NCBI RefSeq assembly: GCF_050589625.1 | Contig: NZ_JBNGOP010000013.1 | Coordinates: forward strand, 62,001-126,000 | Length of the DNA: 64,000 bases | Reading direction: 5' to 3' | From: Pelagihabitans sp947500445 | Lineage (GTDB): Bacteria; Bacteroidota; Bacteroidia; Flavobacteriales; Flavobacteriaceae | In this document: positions 36,942 through 46,200 of the stretch, in pieces | How positions within the stretch are numbered: the first letter of the stretch is position 1 | Layout: every line of letters begins with the position of its first letter | Made by a program: the position numbers and the translations under genes | The notes under the pieces: generated by a model | Told to the model about the DNA's origin: nothing | What the model saw: only the letters and a program-made list of their open reading frames with translations | Databases searched by the model: none

Positions 36942-37433
36942 TCATTGCTTCCCACCCACTGTCTTGGCACCATCGATAACCTTTTGCTTTAGGCCTTCCT
37001 TGTACAAAATGATCTTATCCAACACACAGCTGTCCGAACTACCGATGATCTGCGCTGCAAGAATACCGGCATTTTTAGCTCCGTTTAGCGCTACAGTGGC
37101 AACGGGTACCCCGCCGGGCATTTGTAAAATGGACAGCACAGAATCCCAACCGTCAATAGAGTTGCTGCTTTTAACGGGAACCCCTATCACCGGCAAGGGC
37201 GACATTGCCGCTACCATGCCCGGTAAATGTGCCGCACCTCCGGCTCCGGCAATAACGACCGAATACCCATTGGTATGGGCATTTTTACTGAAATCGAACA
37301 GCTTTTCGGGCGTTCGGTGTGCCGAAACGATATCTACATCGACTTCGATATCGAAACCTTTTAAAATATCAATGGCCTCTTGCATGACGGGGAGGTCACT
37401 GGTACTTCCCATTACTACCACTACTTTACTCAT
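36942..37433 (-). CDS. purE: N5-carboxyaminoimidazole ribonucleotide mutase
   Basis: This 163-aa protein is PurE class I, which converts N5-CAIR to CAIR in purine synthesis. Family blocks include GSTSDLPVMQEAIDIL (substrate-phosphate binding), SAHRTPEKL, AGAGGAAHLPGMVAA and PVIGVPVKSSNSIDGWDSVL. Length is typical. The gene follows purK by 75 bases on the same strand, forming a purK-purE unit whose products act in successive steps. Confidence 0.95.
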   Translation of the reverse strand: MSKVVVVMGSTSDLPVMQEAIDILKGFDIEVDVDIVSAHRTPEKLFDFSKNAHTNGYSVVIAGAGGAAHLPGMVAAMSPLPVIGVPVKSSNSIDGWDSVLSILQMPGGVPVATVALNGAKNAGILAAQIIGSSDSCVLDKIILYKEGLKQKVIDGAKTVGGKQ

Positions 37434-37508
37434 AGGTACAACGATTATGCTTGTTCTGGTTCAATTTTTTCTTGATATCTTTCAACCGGTCTTCTCAACG
37501 GTTTCAGG

Positions 37509-38669
37509 CTATTTGGTAATTACCCTAATTTTTTCCTTTACTTCTTGGGCGACCGCTCTAGCTTCGGCCATATCATCGTTTACGATGGTAACATGGCCCA
37601 TTTTCCGAAAAGGGCGGGTTTCTTTTTTTCCGTAAATATGGGGCGTAACCCCGGGCATTTGCAAAACCGCTTTAAGCTGTTCGTAAACTACCGGTCCCGT
37701 ATGTCCCTCGGCACCTACCAAATTGACCATTACGCCCGCCACCTTGCTTTCGGTACGCCCCAACGGCAAATCCAATATGCACCGCAGGTGTTGTTCAAAT
37801 TGGTTGGTGTAGCTGGCCTCTATACTGTAATGACCACTGTTATGGGGGCGGGGTGCCACTTCATTTACCAGAATGTCATCTGCTTCGGTCTGAAAAAGTT
37901 CAACGGCAAGCAGCCCTACATGCTTAATTTTTTCGGATACCTTTAGTGCCACCGCTTGGGCCTTTTCGGCTACTTCGGCGTTGATACGCGCGGGGCATAT
38001 GACGTATTCCACCTGGTTGGCTTCCGGGTGGAACTCCATTTCTACCACGGGGTAGGTAACCACCGATCCGGAAGCGTTTCTGGCAACGATAACGGCCAAT
38101 TCGTTTTTAAAGGGAATCATTGTTTCGGCAATGCACTCTCCGTTGGGCAGCCCCTCCAAATCGGCCAAGGTGCGAACGATCTTTACCCCTTGCCCGTCAT
38201 ATCCGAACTGTGCCGCCTTCCATACGAACGGTAGGGAAAGCCCCCCGTTGGAAATACTGTCCGCTATTTCACTGGTATATGCAAAGCGTTGGAAAGGTGC
38301 CGTTGGAATGGCATTGTCCGTATAGAACAATTTTTGTGTTGCCTTGTTCTGTATAATCCGTAGGGCTTTTGTGGGCGGATACACTGCAAGCCCCTCCTGT
38401 TCGAGTTTTTCAAGGGCGTCCAGGTTTACGTTCTCGATTTCAATGGTCAATAGGTCTACTTTTTTGCCGAAGGCATAAACCGCATCAAAATCCATCAGGT
38501 CACCCTTAAAAAAGGCGTTACAGGCTATTTTGGAAGGGGCCTCCGAAGATGGGTCGAGTACGCTGGTGCGAATATCCCATTTACGGGTATCGTACAAAAG
38601 CATTTTTCCCAATTGGCCTCCCCCTAGGATGCCCAATGTAAAGTCGGAAGAAAAGTAGTTCATAGCCAT
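37509..38669 (-). CDS. purK: N5-carboxyaminoimidazole ribonucleotide synthase
   Basis: This 386-aa ATP-grasp enzyme makes N5-CAIR from AIR, ATP and bicarbonate, the step before PurE. The start LGILGGGQLGKMLLYDTRKW is the nucleotide-binding N-terminal domain; the ATP-grasp part shows FVWKAAQFGYDGQGVKIVRT, and the C-terminal NEVAPRPHNSGHYSIEA closes the active site. Length and order are usual for PurK. It is transcribed divergently from hpt-adk, with a promoter element 20 bases before its ATG. Confidence 0.95.
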   Translation of the reverse strand: MAMNYFSSDFTLGILGGGQLGKMLLYDTRKWDIRTSVLDPSSEAPSKIACNAFFKGDLMDFDAVYAFGKKVDLLTIEIENVNLDALEKLEQEGLAVYPPTKALRIIQNKATQKLFYTDNAIPTAPFQRFAYTSEIADSISNGGLSLPFVWKAAQFGYDGQGVKIVRTLADLEGLPNGECIAETMIPFKNELAVIVARNASGSVVTYPVVEMEFHPEANQVEYVICPARINAEVAEKAQAVALKVSEKIKHVGLLAVELFQTEADDILVNEVAPRPHNSGHYSIEASYTNQFEQHLRCILDLPLGRTESKVAGVMVNLVGAEGHTGPVVYEQLKAVLQMPGVTPHIYGKKETRPFRKMGHVTIVNDDMAEARAVAQEVKEKIRVITK

Positions 38670-38689
38670 TTATTTGAAACGGAATGTCA

Positions 38690-38717
38690 CAAAAATACAT
38701 CGAATTCTTAAAACCAA
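38690..38717 (-). promoter_or_regulatory. Flavobacterial promoter of purK-purE
   Basis: On the minus strand TTG, a 17-base spacer and TATTTTTG match the flavobacterial consensus TTG-N17-23-TAnnTTTG exactly. The -7 element ends about 20 bases before the purK ATG. The same short spacer must also contain the promoter of hpt-adk on the other strand. Confidence 0.6.
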
Positions 38718-38771
38718 GGTCCCGCTACCGAAAAACAGAAATCAAAATACTATATTTACGATTTTCTAAAA

Positions 38772-39884
38772 ATGCACCCCATGCAGTTGCACGACAAAAC
38801 TTTTGTGCCCTACTTATCGGAAAATGAAATTCTGGCCGCCGTTACCAAAATGGCCAATGCCGTAGCCCTGGACTACCAGGACGAACGGCCCATTTTTGTA
38901 GGAGTGCTCAATGGTGCGTTCATGTTCGTTTCCGATTTTTTAAAAGCATACCCTTATGACTGCGAGGTATCCTTTGTGAAGCTAAGTTCCTATCAAGGAC
39001 TGACCTCTACGGGAATCGTGGAGACTCTTTTGGAACCTGAAGATAATATCGCCGGCCGTAGTGTCATTATTTTGGAGGATATTATCGATTCGGGGCGTAC
39101 CCTTAAGGAATTGGTGCACTTATTTAGCAACACAAAGGTAAAGGAGTTTAAAATAGCGAGTCTCTTTTATAAGCCCGCTGCATATACCGGTGAATACAAG
39201 ATCGACTATATCGGAATAGAGATACCGGATAAGTTTATCGTGGGCTATGGACTCGATTATAACGAGCTGGGTAGAAATTTAAGGGAAGTATATCAACTAA
39301 ACCAACAACATATGATCAATCTTGTTTTGTTCGGAAAACCGGGTGCCGGAAAAGGGACCCAGGCCGAATTTTTAAAGGAAAAATACAATTTAAAGCATAT
39401 TTCCACCGGCGATCTTTTTCGATATAACATGAAGAACGATACTGAACTCGGCAAGCTGGCCAAGTCGTATATCGACCGTGGCGACCTGGTTCCCGATGAG
39501 GTTACCATTCAAATGTTACAGGATGCAGTGGACAAAAGCCCCGATGCGGCAGGTTTTATATTTGACGGCTTTCCCCGGACCGCTTCCCAAGCTGAAGCGC
39601 TCGATGCCTTTTTGGAAACCAAAAACATGGGTATCAACGCTACCATAGCCCTTGAGGCGAACGACGAAATTTTGATCCAACGGTTGTTGGAAAGAGGAAA
39701 AGTAAGCGGTAGGACCGATGATCAAGATGAAGATAAAATTCGGAACCGCTTTGACGAATACAATCAAAAAACGGCGCCGTTGAAGGATTTTTACAAGATG
39801 CAAAATAAATTCTATAGCGTGAACGGTATTGGGGAGATAGATGAGATTACGGCACGCTTGGGCGCAGTAATCGAGGGGCTTTAA
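38772..39884 (+). CDS. hpt-adk: Hypoxanthine phosphoribosyltransferase-adenylate kinase fusion
   Basis: This 370-aa protein joins two enzymes. Residues 1-178 are hypoxanthine phosphoribosyltransferase (purine salvage), with the PRPP loop VIILEDIIDSGRTLKELV. Residues 180-370 are adenylate kinase, beginning MINLVLFGKPGAGKGTQAEF, then STGDLFRYNM and FIFDGFPRTASQAEALDAFL; the lid is the short type without zinc cysteines (RGKVSGRTDDQDED). The fusion is common in Flavobacteriaceae. The internal ATG at 39310 could in principle start the kinase alone. obgE lies downstream after an intervening SIMPL-domain gene. Confidence 0.93.
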   Translation: MHPMQLHDKTFVPYLSENEILAAVTKMANAVALDYQDERPIFVGVLNGAFMFVSDFLKAYPYDCEVSFVKLSSYQGLTSTGIVETLLEPEDNIAGRSVIILEDIIDSGRTLKELVHLFSNTKVKEFKIASLFYKPAAYTGEYKIDYIGIEIPDKFIVGYGLDYNELGRNLREVYQLNQQHMINLVLFGKPGAGKGTQAEFLKEKYNLKHISTGDLFRYNMKNDTELGKLAKSYIDRGDLVPDEVTIQMLQDAVDKSPDAAGFIFDGFPRTASQAEALDAFLETKNMGINATIALEANDEILIQRLLERGKVSGRTDDQDEDKIRNRFDEYNQKTAPLKDFYKMQNKFYSVNGIGEIDEITARLGAVIEGL

Positions 39885-40070
39885 AAATCCTTTGTTTGCC
39901 GTTCCAATACATTTTTTTTGTGTAGGCCTATAAATTCAATGAGATATGAAATGAGCATACACTTTTTTAAGCATACCCTACCGAGATGATTAAAATAAGT
40001 TTATGCGAATTACTGAATGTGCAGAAATTTTTAGTTTCTTCATTTCAGTAAACTGCAAAATTTTAAACAG

Positions 40071-40784
40071 ATGAAACCTATCGTTACCATTATTTGCTGT
40101 TTTGTGGTAAACATCATTTTTTCACAACAAATGAAAGATTATAAAAATGAATTTTCGGTTACCGGAGAAGCCATTGTACGGGTGGCCCCCGATCAGGTGG
40201 TATTGCAATTGGGTGTGGAAAGTAGGGGAGAGGACCTGCTGAAAACAAAATCGGAAAACGCGGAAATCATTTCAAAAGCAATGGCGTACTGCCGGGAGCA
40301 GGATATCGCGGACAAGCACATACAAACCGATTATGTGCATATGAACCCTACCTACAATTATGACGCTCCTGCCGATTTAAGATACTATACCGTCGATCAG
40401 GCACTTTCCATAACCTTGCAACGACCGGAACAGTATGAAGAAATACTTACCGAATTGTTGAAAATCGGTATCAACAAAGTACAGGGCATCAGTTTCAATA
40501 CCACCAAGCTAAAGGAGAACAGGACCTTGGCCCGTAAAATGGCGGTGGAGGCCGCAAAGGAAAAAGCACTTTTTTTGGCGTCCGAAGTGGGCATAACATT
40601 AGGGGAGGTAACGAACGTTTCCGAGTATTCCCAGAACCTGAGCAGTGGCTTTGGTAGGTTTTCGGGAAGCAATATGTCGCAAAATATCGTTCAAAATGGC
40701 GCTAACGACATGGCCATTGATGGGTTGTCCGTTGGGATGATCCCGATAAAAGCATCCATAACCCTTACGTACCGAATAAAATAG
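40071..40784 (+). CDS. SIMPL-domain (DUF541) exported protein
   Basis: This 237-aa protein starts with a signal peptide (MKPIVTIICCFVVNIIFS, then QQ). The mature part fits SIMPL/DUF541: EFSVTGEAIVRVAPDQVVLQLGV, a run of HIQTDYVHMNPTYNYD, and a helix-strand end with EAAKEKALFLASEVGITLGE. The family forms periplasmic or outer-membrane oligomers and its cellular role is unclear. It stands between hpt-adk and obgE, with 186 and 385 bases of spacing, so it probably has its own transcript. Confidence 0.85.
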   Translation: MKPIVTIICCFVVNIIFSQQMKDYKNEFSVTGEAIVRVAPDQVVLQLGVESRGEDLLKTKSENAEIISKAMAYCREQDIADKHIQTDYVHMNPTYNYDAPADLRYYTVDQALSITLQRPEQYEEILTELLKIGINKVQGISFNTTKLKENRTLARKMAVEAAKEKALFLASEVGITLGEVTNVSEYSQNLSSGFGRFSGSNMSQNIVQNGANDMAIDGLSVGMIPIKASITLTYRIK

Positions 40785-41169
40785 AGAACCTACGGTCGCT
40801 CTTTCCTTCTTACGGAGCGATCATCCTTGTTTTGGCCCCGGTTTCTTGAAGTCCCAACGGAGCGTTATACTATTTCAAAGTTAAAATGGTATTACTTCGT
40901 TTTTAAGGGGAACTATGGGCTTCACTTGCCCAACTTCTTTTACAGGATAAAAATCGATTTTTTAATGAGGGTCCTTCGTCTAGTTTTCCGCTCGAACAAG
41001 TTAAAATGGGTTCAAGCACTAATACTATTTCTGCTTTAAAATCACCCAAGTAAAAAGCAAAGAAACGATGCACCCGCAAAACCGAACAAAGGTATCGCTA
41101 GCCGTGCCGAATTGCCTATTTTTGCAACGATTTGTCCGAGTTGGCAGACTACGGGAAAAACCATTGATA
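40785..41169. other. Gap between the SIMPL-domain gene and obgE
   Basis: About 385 bases with no convincing gene. It contains the right end of the miniature element, ATTTCAAAGTTAAAATGGTA, at 40872-40891 and a second AAGTTAAAATGG near 41000, suggesting an old, decayed insertion. An open frame upstream of the obgE ATG (from 41068) is unlike the family N-terminus. Confidence 0.5.
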
Positions 41170-42177
41170 ATGACGGAAGGCAATTTTGTTGACTATGTAA
41201 AAATACATGCGGTATCGGGTAAGGGCGGTAAGGGGTCCATACACCTTCATCGGGAAAAGTACATTACCAAAGGAGGTCCTGATGGTGGCGACGGCGGACG
41301 GGGAGGCCATGTAATCATTCGTGGGAACGAAAATTTGTGGACCTTGGTCAATTTTAAGTTTAAAAAACACTTTAAGGCCGGGCATGGGGCGCATGGCAGT
41401 AAAAACAGAAGTACCGGTGCCGATGGTGAAGATGTTTATATGGACGTACCCTTGGGAACGGTGGTCAAGGATATCGAAACCGAGGAAACGCTGTTCGAAA
41501 TAACCGAGCACGGTGAGGAACGTATTCTTGCAGAAGGTGGGATGGGCGGTCGCGGTAATTGGCATTTTAAAACACCTACCAACCAAACACCGCGCTACGC
41601 ACAACCCGGTATTCCGGGAGAAGAGGTTTCCGTGATCTTGGAATTAAAGGTCCTCGCCGATGTGGGGCTTGTGGGTTTTCCCAACGCCGGCAAATCGACC
41701 TTATTGTCGGTAATCACCTCTGCCAAACCGAAAATCGGGGATTACGAGTTTACCACCTTAAAGCCAAACTTGGGCATTGTGGAATACCGCGATTTCAAAA
41801 GTTTTGTTATGGCCGATATCCCGGGAATTATAGAAGGTGCGGCCGAAGGAAAAGGCTTAGGGCATTACTTTTTAAGGCATATCGAACGCAATGCAACACT
41901 ATTGTTCCTGATTCCGGCCGATAGCAAGGATATCGGTAAAGAATATGAGGTCTTGTTGGATGAACTGCGTAGGTATAATCCCGAGCTGTTGGATAAGAAC
42001 CGGTTGATAGCGATTTCTAAAAGCGACATGCTCGACGAAGAACTAATGAGCGAAATGAAGGCCGAGCTCGATAATGATTTTAAGGACATCCCATTCCTAT
42101 TCATTTCGGCTGTAGCACAGCAGGGAATTGCCGATTTAAAAGATCGGTTATGGTCCATGCTAAATCGGGAGGAGTAG
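41170..42177 (+). CDS. obgE: Obg GTPase
   Basis: The ATG at 41170 (MTEGNFVDYVKIHAVSGKGG) fits the family N-terminus; an in-frame ATG at 41068 would add 34 unrelated residues. The 335-aa protein has the glycine-rich Obg fold (GGPDGGDGGRGGHVIIRG) followed by the GTPase domain: GFPNAGKST (G1), DIPGIIEGA (G3) and the G4 motif in the variant form SKSD instead of NKxD. Obg proteins act in ribosome large-subunit assembly and growth control. It follows the adenylate-kinase region, as in related flavobacteria. Confidence 0.95.
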   Translation: MTEGNFVDYVKIHAVSGKGGKGSIHLHREKYITKGGPDGGDGGRGGHVIIRGNENLWTLVNFKFKKHFKAGHGAHGSKNRSTGADGEDVYMDVPLGTVVKDIETEETLFEITEHGEERILAEGGMGGRGNWHFKTPTNQTPRYAQPGIPGEEVSVILELKVLADVGLVGFPNAGKSTLLSVITSAKPKIGDYEFTTLKPNLGIVEYRDFKSFVMADIPGIIEGAAEGKGLGHYFLRHIERNATLLFLIPADSKDIGKEYEVLLDELRRYNPELLDKNRLIAISKSDMLDEELMSEMKAELDNDFKDIPFLFISAVAQQGIADLKDRLWSMLNREE

Positions 42178-42443
42178 CTTTGCGATGGTAAGCGCCTTTT
42201 TGATCATATCCCTTTACAGACATAAAAGGAACAATGGTTTGAATGGTTTGTTCGCAGCCGACTAGCGTTTAGTTTCGATGCTGTATTGCCAGACATTCCC
42301 AGCATACTCCCCGCTATTTTTTTAGCCTTAAAACTAGCTTTTGAGAGCACCTGAACGAAAGATAATGGATTTTTTATGCTGTCTTCATGAACTACTTTTT
42401 AGGGGTGTAAATTTTCGTAACAAAAAACAAAGAAAATGAGAAA

Positions 42444-42486
42444 ATTAGGTTATTAACAATTTTAGTGAAATTGTTAATAACCTAAT
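42444..42486. repeat. Perfect 19-bp inverted repeat
   Basis: ATTAGGTTATTAACAATTT and its exact reverse complement flank the five-base loop TAGTG. Each arm contains TTATTAACA, which differs at two positions from the DnaA box TTATCCACA. No T-run follows, so a simple terminator is unlikely. Confidence 0.85.
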
Positions 42487-42687
42487 GAGGCGAACCAAAA
42501 TTTTGGAACACGCTGCGAATATCAAAATTAAACTACTGGAAACGAAAATATTGCTTTTCTAACAGGCTTGCTTTACCGGAATTTTTAATTGATGAAAATT
42601 GCTTTACATTGTTATTTTTTGCGCTTGATCTTACTTTTTTTCAACGTCTTTTCGGTGGAAAAATAAGATTGTTAAAAACTTTTATTT

Positions 42688-42715
42688 TTGGTTTTTCCTA
42701 CTTTTTATATTTTCG
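42688..42715 (+). promoter_or_regulatory. Promoter candidate for the 155-aa membrane protein gene
   Basis: TTG, 17 bases and TATTTTCG resemble TTG-N17-TAnnTTTG with one mismatch in the -7 element. The distance to the first ATG is about 60 bases. Confidence 0.4.
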
Positions 42716-42774
42716 TGCAATCGCAATTCTTTAACACTTCTGATGTGTCAAAAGCAAATTCTTGAGAACAATTT

Positions 42775-43242
42775 GTGCGATACTTCAACTATATGAAAAC
42801 CTTGTGTTCCCCCACAAGAGGTTACGTTAAACAAGTTCGTAAATACACAGGTTGCATGAAGTGCGCGGAATACTATTTGGACAATCATAAAATTGAGATT
42901 CACTACTCTTTTTTCGGAAAAGAAATAATTAGCATTAACGGAAACAAGATTTCCGAGAGAAGGTCGGCGGTAAAAAAACCACATCGTTTCTCAGTCGGGA
43001 AGAATACCTATGACATCCATTCCAAATTGGATATTGCAGGGCCTTCCGGAAGGGATTACTCCATCTACAAAAATGGAATACAGCTGTCCTTGGTCAATTT
43101 CAAATCGAACAATTCCAAAGCTTTATTGTCGCTTATCGTTGTATTGGGCGTGGCTACCGGTTATACCTTGGGCCTATTCTTGTACCAGCGCTACCCGATC
43201 GACTTTGAAAAACTACAACTACTGCTTACGGCCGGACTTTAA
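42775..43242 (+). CDS. Small single-segment membrane protein of unknown function
   Basis: This 155-aa protein has a soluble, basic N-terminal part with three cysteines (MKTLCSPTRG and the GCMKCAEYYLDNHK pair) and a C-terminal membrane segment at about residues 120-142 (LLSLIVVLGVATGYTLGLFL). It looks like a tail-anchored protein. ATG 42793 (MKTLCSPTRG) is an alternative start. No family is recognised. It converges with the alpha-2-macroglobulin gene, 15 bases away. Confidence 0.55.
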   Translation: MRYFNYMKTLCSPTRGYVKQVRKYTGCMKCAEYYLDNHKIEIHYSFFGKEIISINGNKISERRSAVKKPHRFSVGKNTYDIHSKLDIAGPSGRDYSIYKNGIQLSLVNFKSNNSKALLSLIVVLGVATGYTLGLFLYQRYPIDFEKLQLLLTAGL

Positions 43243-43257
43243 CGTCAGAAATGGTAT

Positions 43258-46200
43258 TTAATTGTCCGGGGTGATCCGTAGCCGTACCCCTTCACTATGG
43301 CTGCTGAACTCAGGAGCATACATGCTTTGGATTGTAGTGATGCCGTTACTAAAATTACCAGCGTTGTTGGCACGTACGTCATACTCAAAAACATAGACAC
43401 CTTTTGGCAAATAGTCGAAAAAGAAATTGGTACTGGCGTCCTTGGTACTCTCATAGTAGCCAAGCCCGTCCTGCCAGCGATATCTTGAAAGTACGTTTAC
43501 GGGCTCAAAGCCGGCGGCACGCATATCTTTCATATGAACGAATTCCATATTGCGATCTGCTCTTAATTCGATACGCACTCGGATAAGATCCCCTACGGCA
43601 ACTTCATCTTCATCCGTAATGGCCGATAATTGTTCACCGGTAGCGGTATTCTTTTTTAAGAACAGCTTTTTTCGGAGCGATAAAGGGGTTTCTGCGGAAG
43701 TGATCTTATCCAAATCCTCAAAATACTGCCAATACAGGGCACCCCAGGCGATGCCGTCCCCTTTTTTCTTCAAGCTAACCTCGGCCATTTTAGGGGTGAT
43801 GTCATTGCCTTTCCAAGCGGTTTTGAAGTAACCCGTACCTGCGGCCACTTTTACATCGTCCAAAATTGCGGGATCTACTTTGGTGCCACCGACCAACACT
43901 TCCACCGCATCGGTAACCGATAGCCAGTCGCTACCTTGCAACAAAAGGGCGTACACCGCGTCCGCAGTGGCCTTGGTCGTTTTCCATTGCTTGGTTTGCT
44001 TGTTTTTCAATAACCATATCTTCAGGTTGTCAATGGTGGCTGCGTCCTGTTTGATTTCTGAAAACGCCTCAATTAAAAGCGCTTGGGTTTCTATCGGTGC
44101 TTGGTACCAATACCACGAGGCCGTATTCTCCTTCCAATACATTCCCAATTCTTCCGAAATGATACTGTTCTCTTCCAAAGAACGGAGTATTTTATTTGCT
44201 GTTGCCGTATCTTCCATACGGTGGAGCACCAAGGCCAACATACCTTTGGCATATAGGTTTTTGTTTTTCCAATATTTTTGTGCCTGCCCTTTATAATAGG
44301 CGACAATACCGTTTACTTTTTTACTTTTCTTAACGGAGCCAAAAAAGCTGCGCATATACAGATAGTGTATTTGATTGTGCGTCAAATGGTCCTTATCGAT
44401 ATCGTCGGTATGGGCTTTCATGTATTCGTATTCCGCCACAAATTCTTTGTCTAAATAAGCGATGGCCTTTTTGATCATCTGTTCTTGTTCACCATCAAAA
44501 ACGCTTGCTTTATCGGATGCGATGAGCTGCTTTAAGTGGCCCATTCCGGAAACGATATGCTGGGTTATGTATCGGCTATCGGGTCCGCCCTGGAACCAGG
44601 CCCAGGCACCGTTCGATTTTTGGTTGGTGCGCAATTTCCGTAGGGTCGATGCCTGTTCTTGCTTCATTTTATTGAGGTCGAACAACAATCCGATACGTTT
44701 TTTCTGTTCGGATTCCGATTGTGCATCACGTAACCACGGGGTCTCCTGTATGAGAAGGGATTTCATTTCCTGATTTTTTTCAAGATCGCTCAAAAGCGCA
44801 TCGGACGAACGCCACTGTTCGAACACTTGTTGTATTCTAGGATTGCTATTCGCAATATAGGTAGCGAGTGCGTTGGCGTAGTATCGTGAAAATGTCTGTT
44901 CGTTACACTCGTACGGATATTCCATAAGATAGGGAAGTGCCTGTACCGCGTACCAAGCGGGGTTGGAGGTGACTTCCAACGTCAACTGGTGGTTGCGAAG
45001 CGTGTTGGAGCTGTTGTTTGCGAGCTTGTCCATAACGAAGGACCTGTTTTCATTACTGCGTACCCACATAGGCAGGGTTTCGGTCACTAGCATACGGTTG
45101 CTGAGTACCGGAAGCATGTTCTGTTCCCCGTCACTGAAATCTCCCGCTTTTGCGATAATACGATATTGAAGAGCCTGTAAACCGTCCGGTATCCGCAGTT
45201 GCCAGGAGACTTGAGTGTTCCCAACGGAATCTACTTCAAAACCCCTAACGGTATTTTTTAGGCCTTTGTCGGTCAGTAATGTGTTGGAAACATCCTTGCC
45301 TGAAACGGCATCCACAAGCTGAAGGGAAGCTTCTCCGTTCAGCACGGCATCGGTAAGGTTTGCGATTTTAGTACTAACGATAATACGATCGCCCTCTCTT
45401 AAAAAACGGGGCGCGTTGGGTACTACCATGAGTTCTTTTTGGGTTACCGTTCGTAAGGTGGTATATCCGCTCTGCATCGTTTTTGTGTGGGCCAGCAATT
45501 GCAGTTTCCATTCGGTCAATGCTTCCGGCGTTCTGAAATTAAAAGAGACCGATCCGTCCTTATCGGTTTGCAGCTGCGGGAAAAAGAATGCCGTTTCCTG
45601 CAAATTTGTACGAACCTGGACTTCTTCCGAACCGGTCGTTTGTTGTTCGGTAGCATTATTTTCAATTTCGGGGGCCTTATTTTCTTTTCTTTTTTCTGCT
45701 ATCGGTGGAGGTGCCCCCGCGCTGTCCTCCATTGCTGCTGGAGACGCTTCAGCTTCCGATACATCCATTTCCATAGCGTCGATAGTACTGCCGACCGGTG
45801 CACTTTTTATCATCCTTGAATGCCTTGTCCTATAGGTGTTGCCGTTGCCAAAATAGAAACCGAACCAGTTGAAGGTATCAAAATGTTGTGTTTGATAGCT
45901 TATTAAGTTTCTGGCCGGGTTGTAGGCCTGAAAAGCCTGTGTCCCAAAACTCGAGTACCCTTGGGTGTGAACGCTCGTGTAATAAGAAGGGCGATAATCG
46001 GGGTCAAAACTCCAGTAATGTCCCCTAAAGGCATCCAAGGAAGCGTCGTACATACCGGCCAATAACTCCGCAGAAATACGCTCCCCTTCCGGACCTTTTA
46101 CCTTAAAGGACCATGTTTCGTGCGTTCCCGGTTTTAGTTTGTCGCGAAAGGTGGTGGTCTCTATGGTCAGGTCGGTTTGTGGATAGGGAACGGAAATGGA

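Larger units (their letters stand above)
42178..42774. other. AT-rich intergenic region
   Basis: Nearly 600 bases without a gene on either strand, more AT-rich than the surroundings. It holds the perfect inverted repeat at 42444-42486 and the promoter candidate at 42688-42715. Several TTATTAACA/TGTTAATAA sites and oligo-T runs stand out. Confidence 0.6.

Noticed and set aside
41068..41169. A longer N-terminus of the Obg protein
   Set aside because: The 34 extra residues are unrelated to the family; the ATG at 41170 begins the conserved Obg fold.
42444..42486. The 19-bp inverted repeat as an ordinary terminator of obgE
   Set aside because: It is about 270 bases after the stop and has no T-run; its symmetry and AT content suggest another role.
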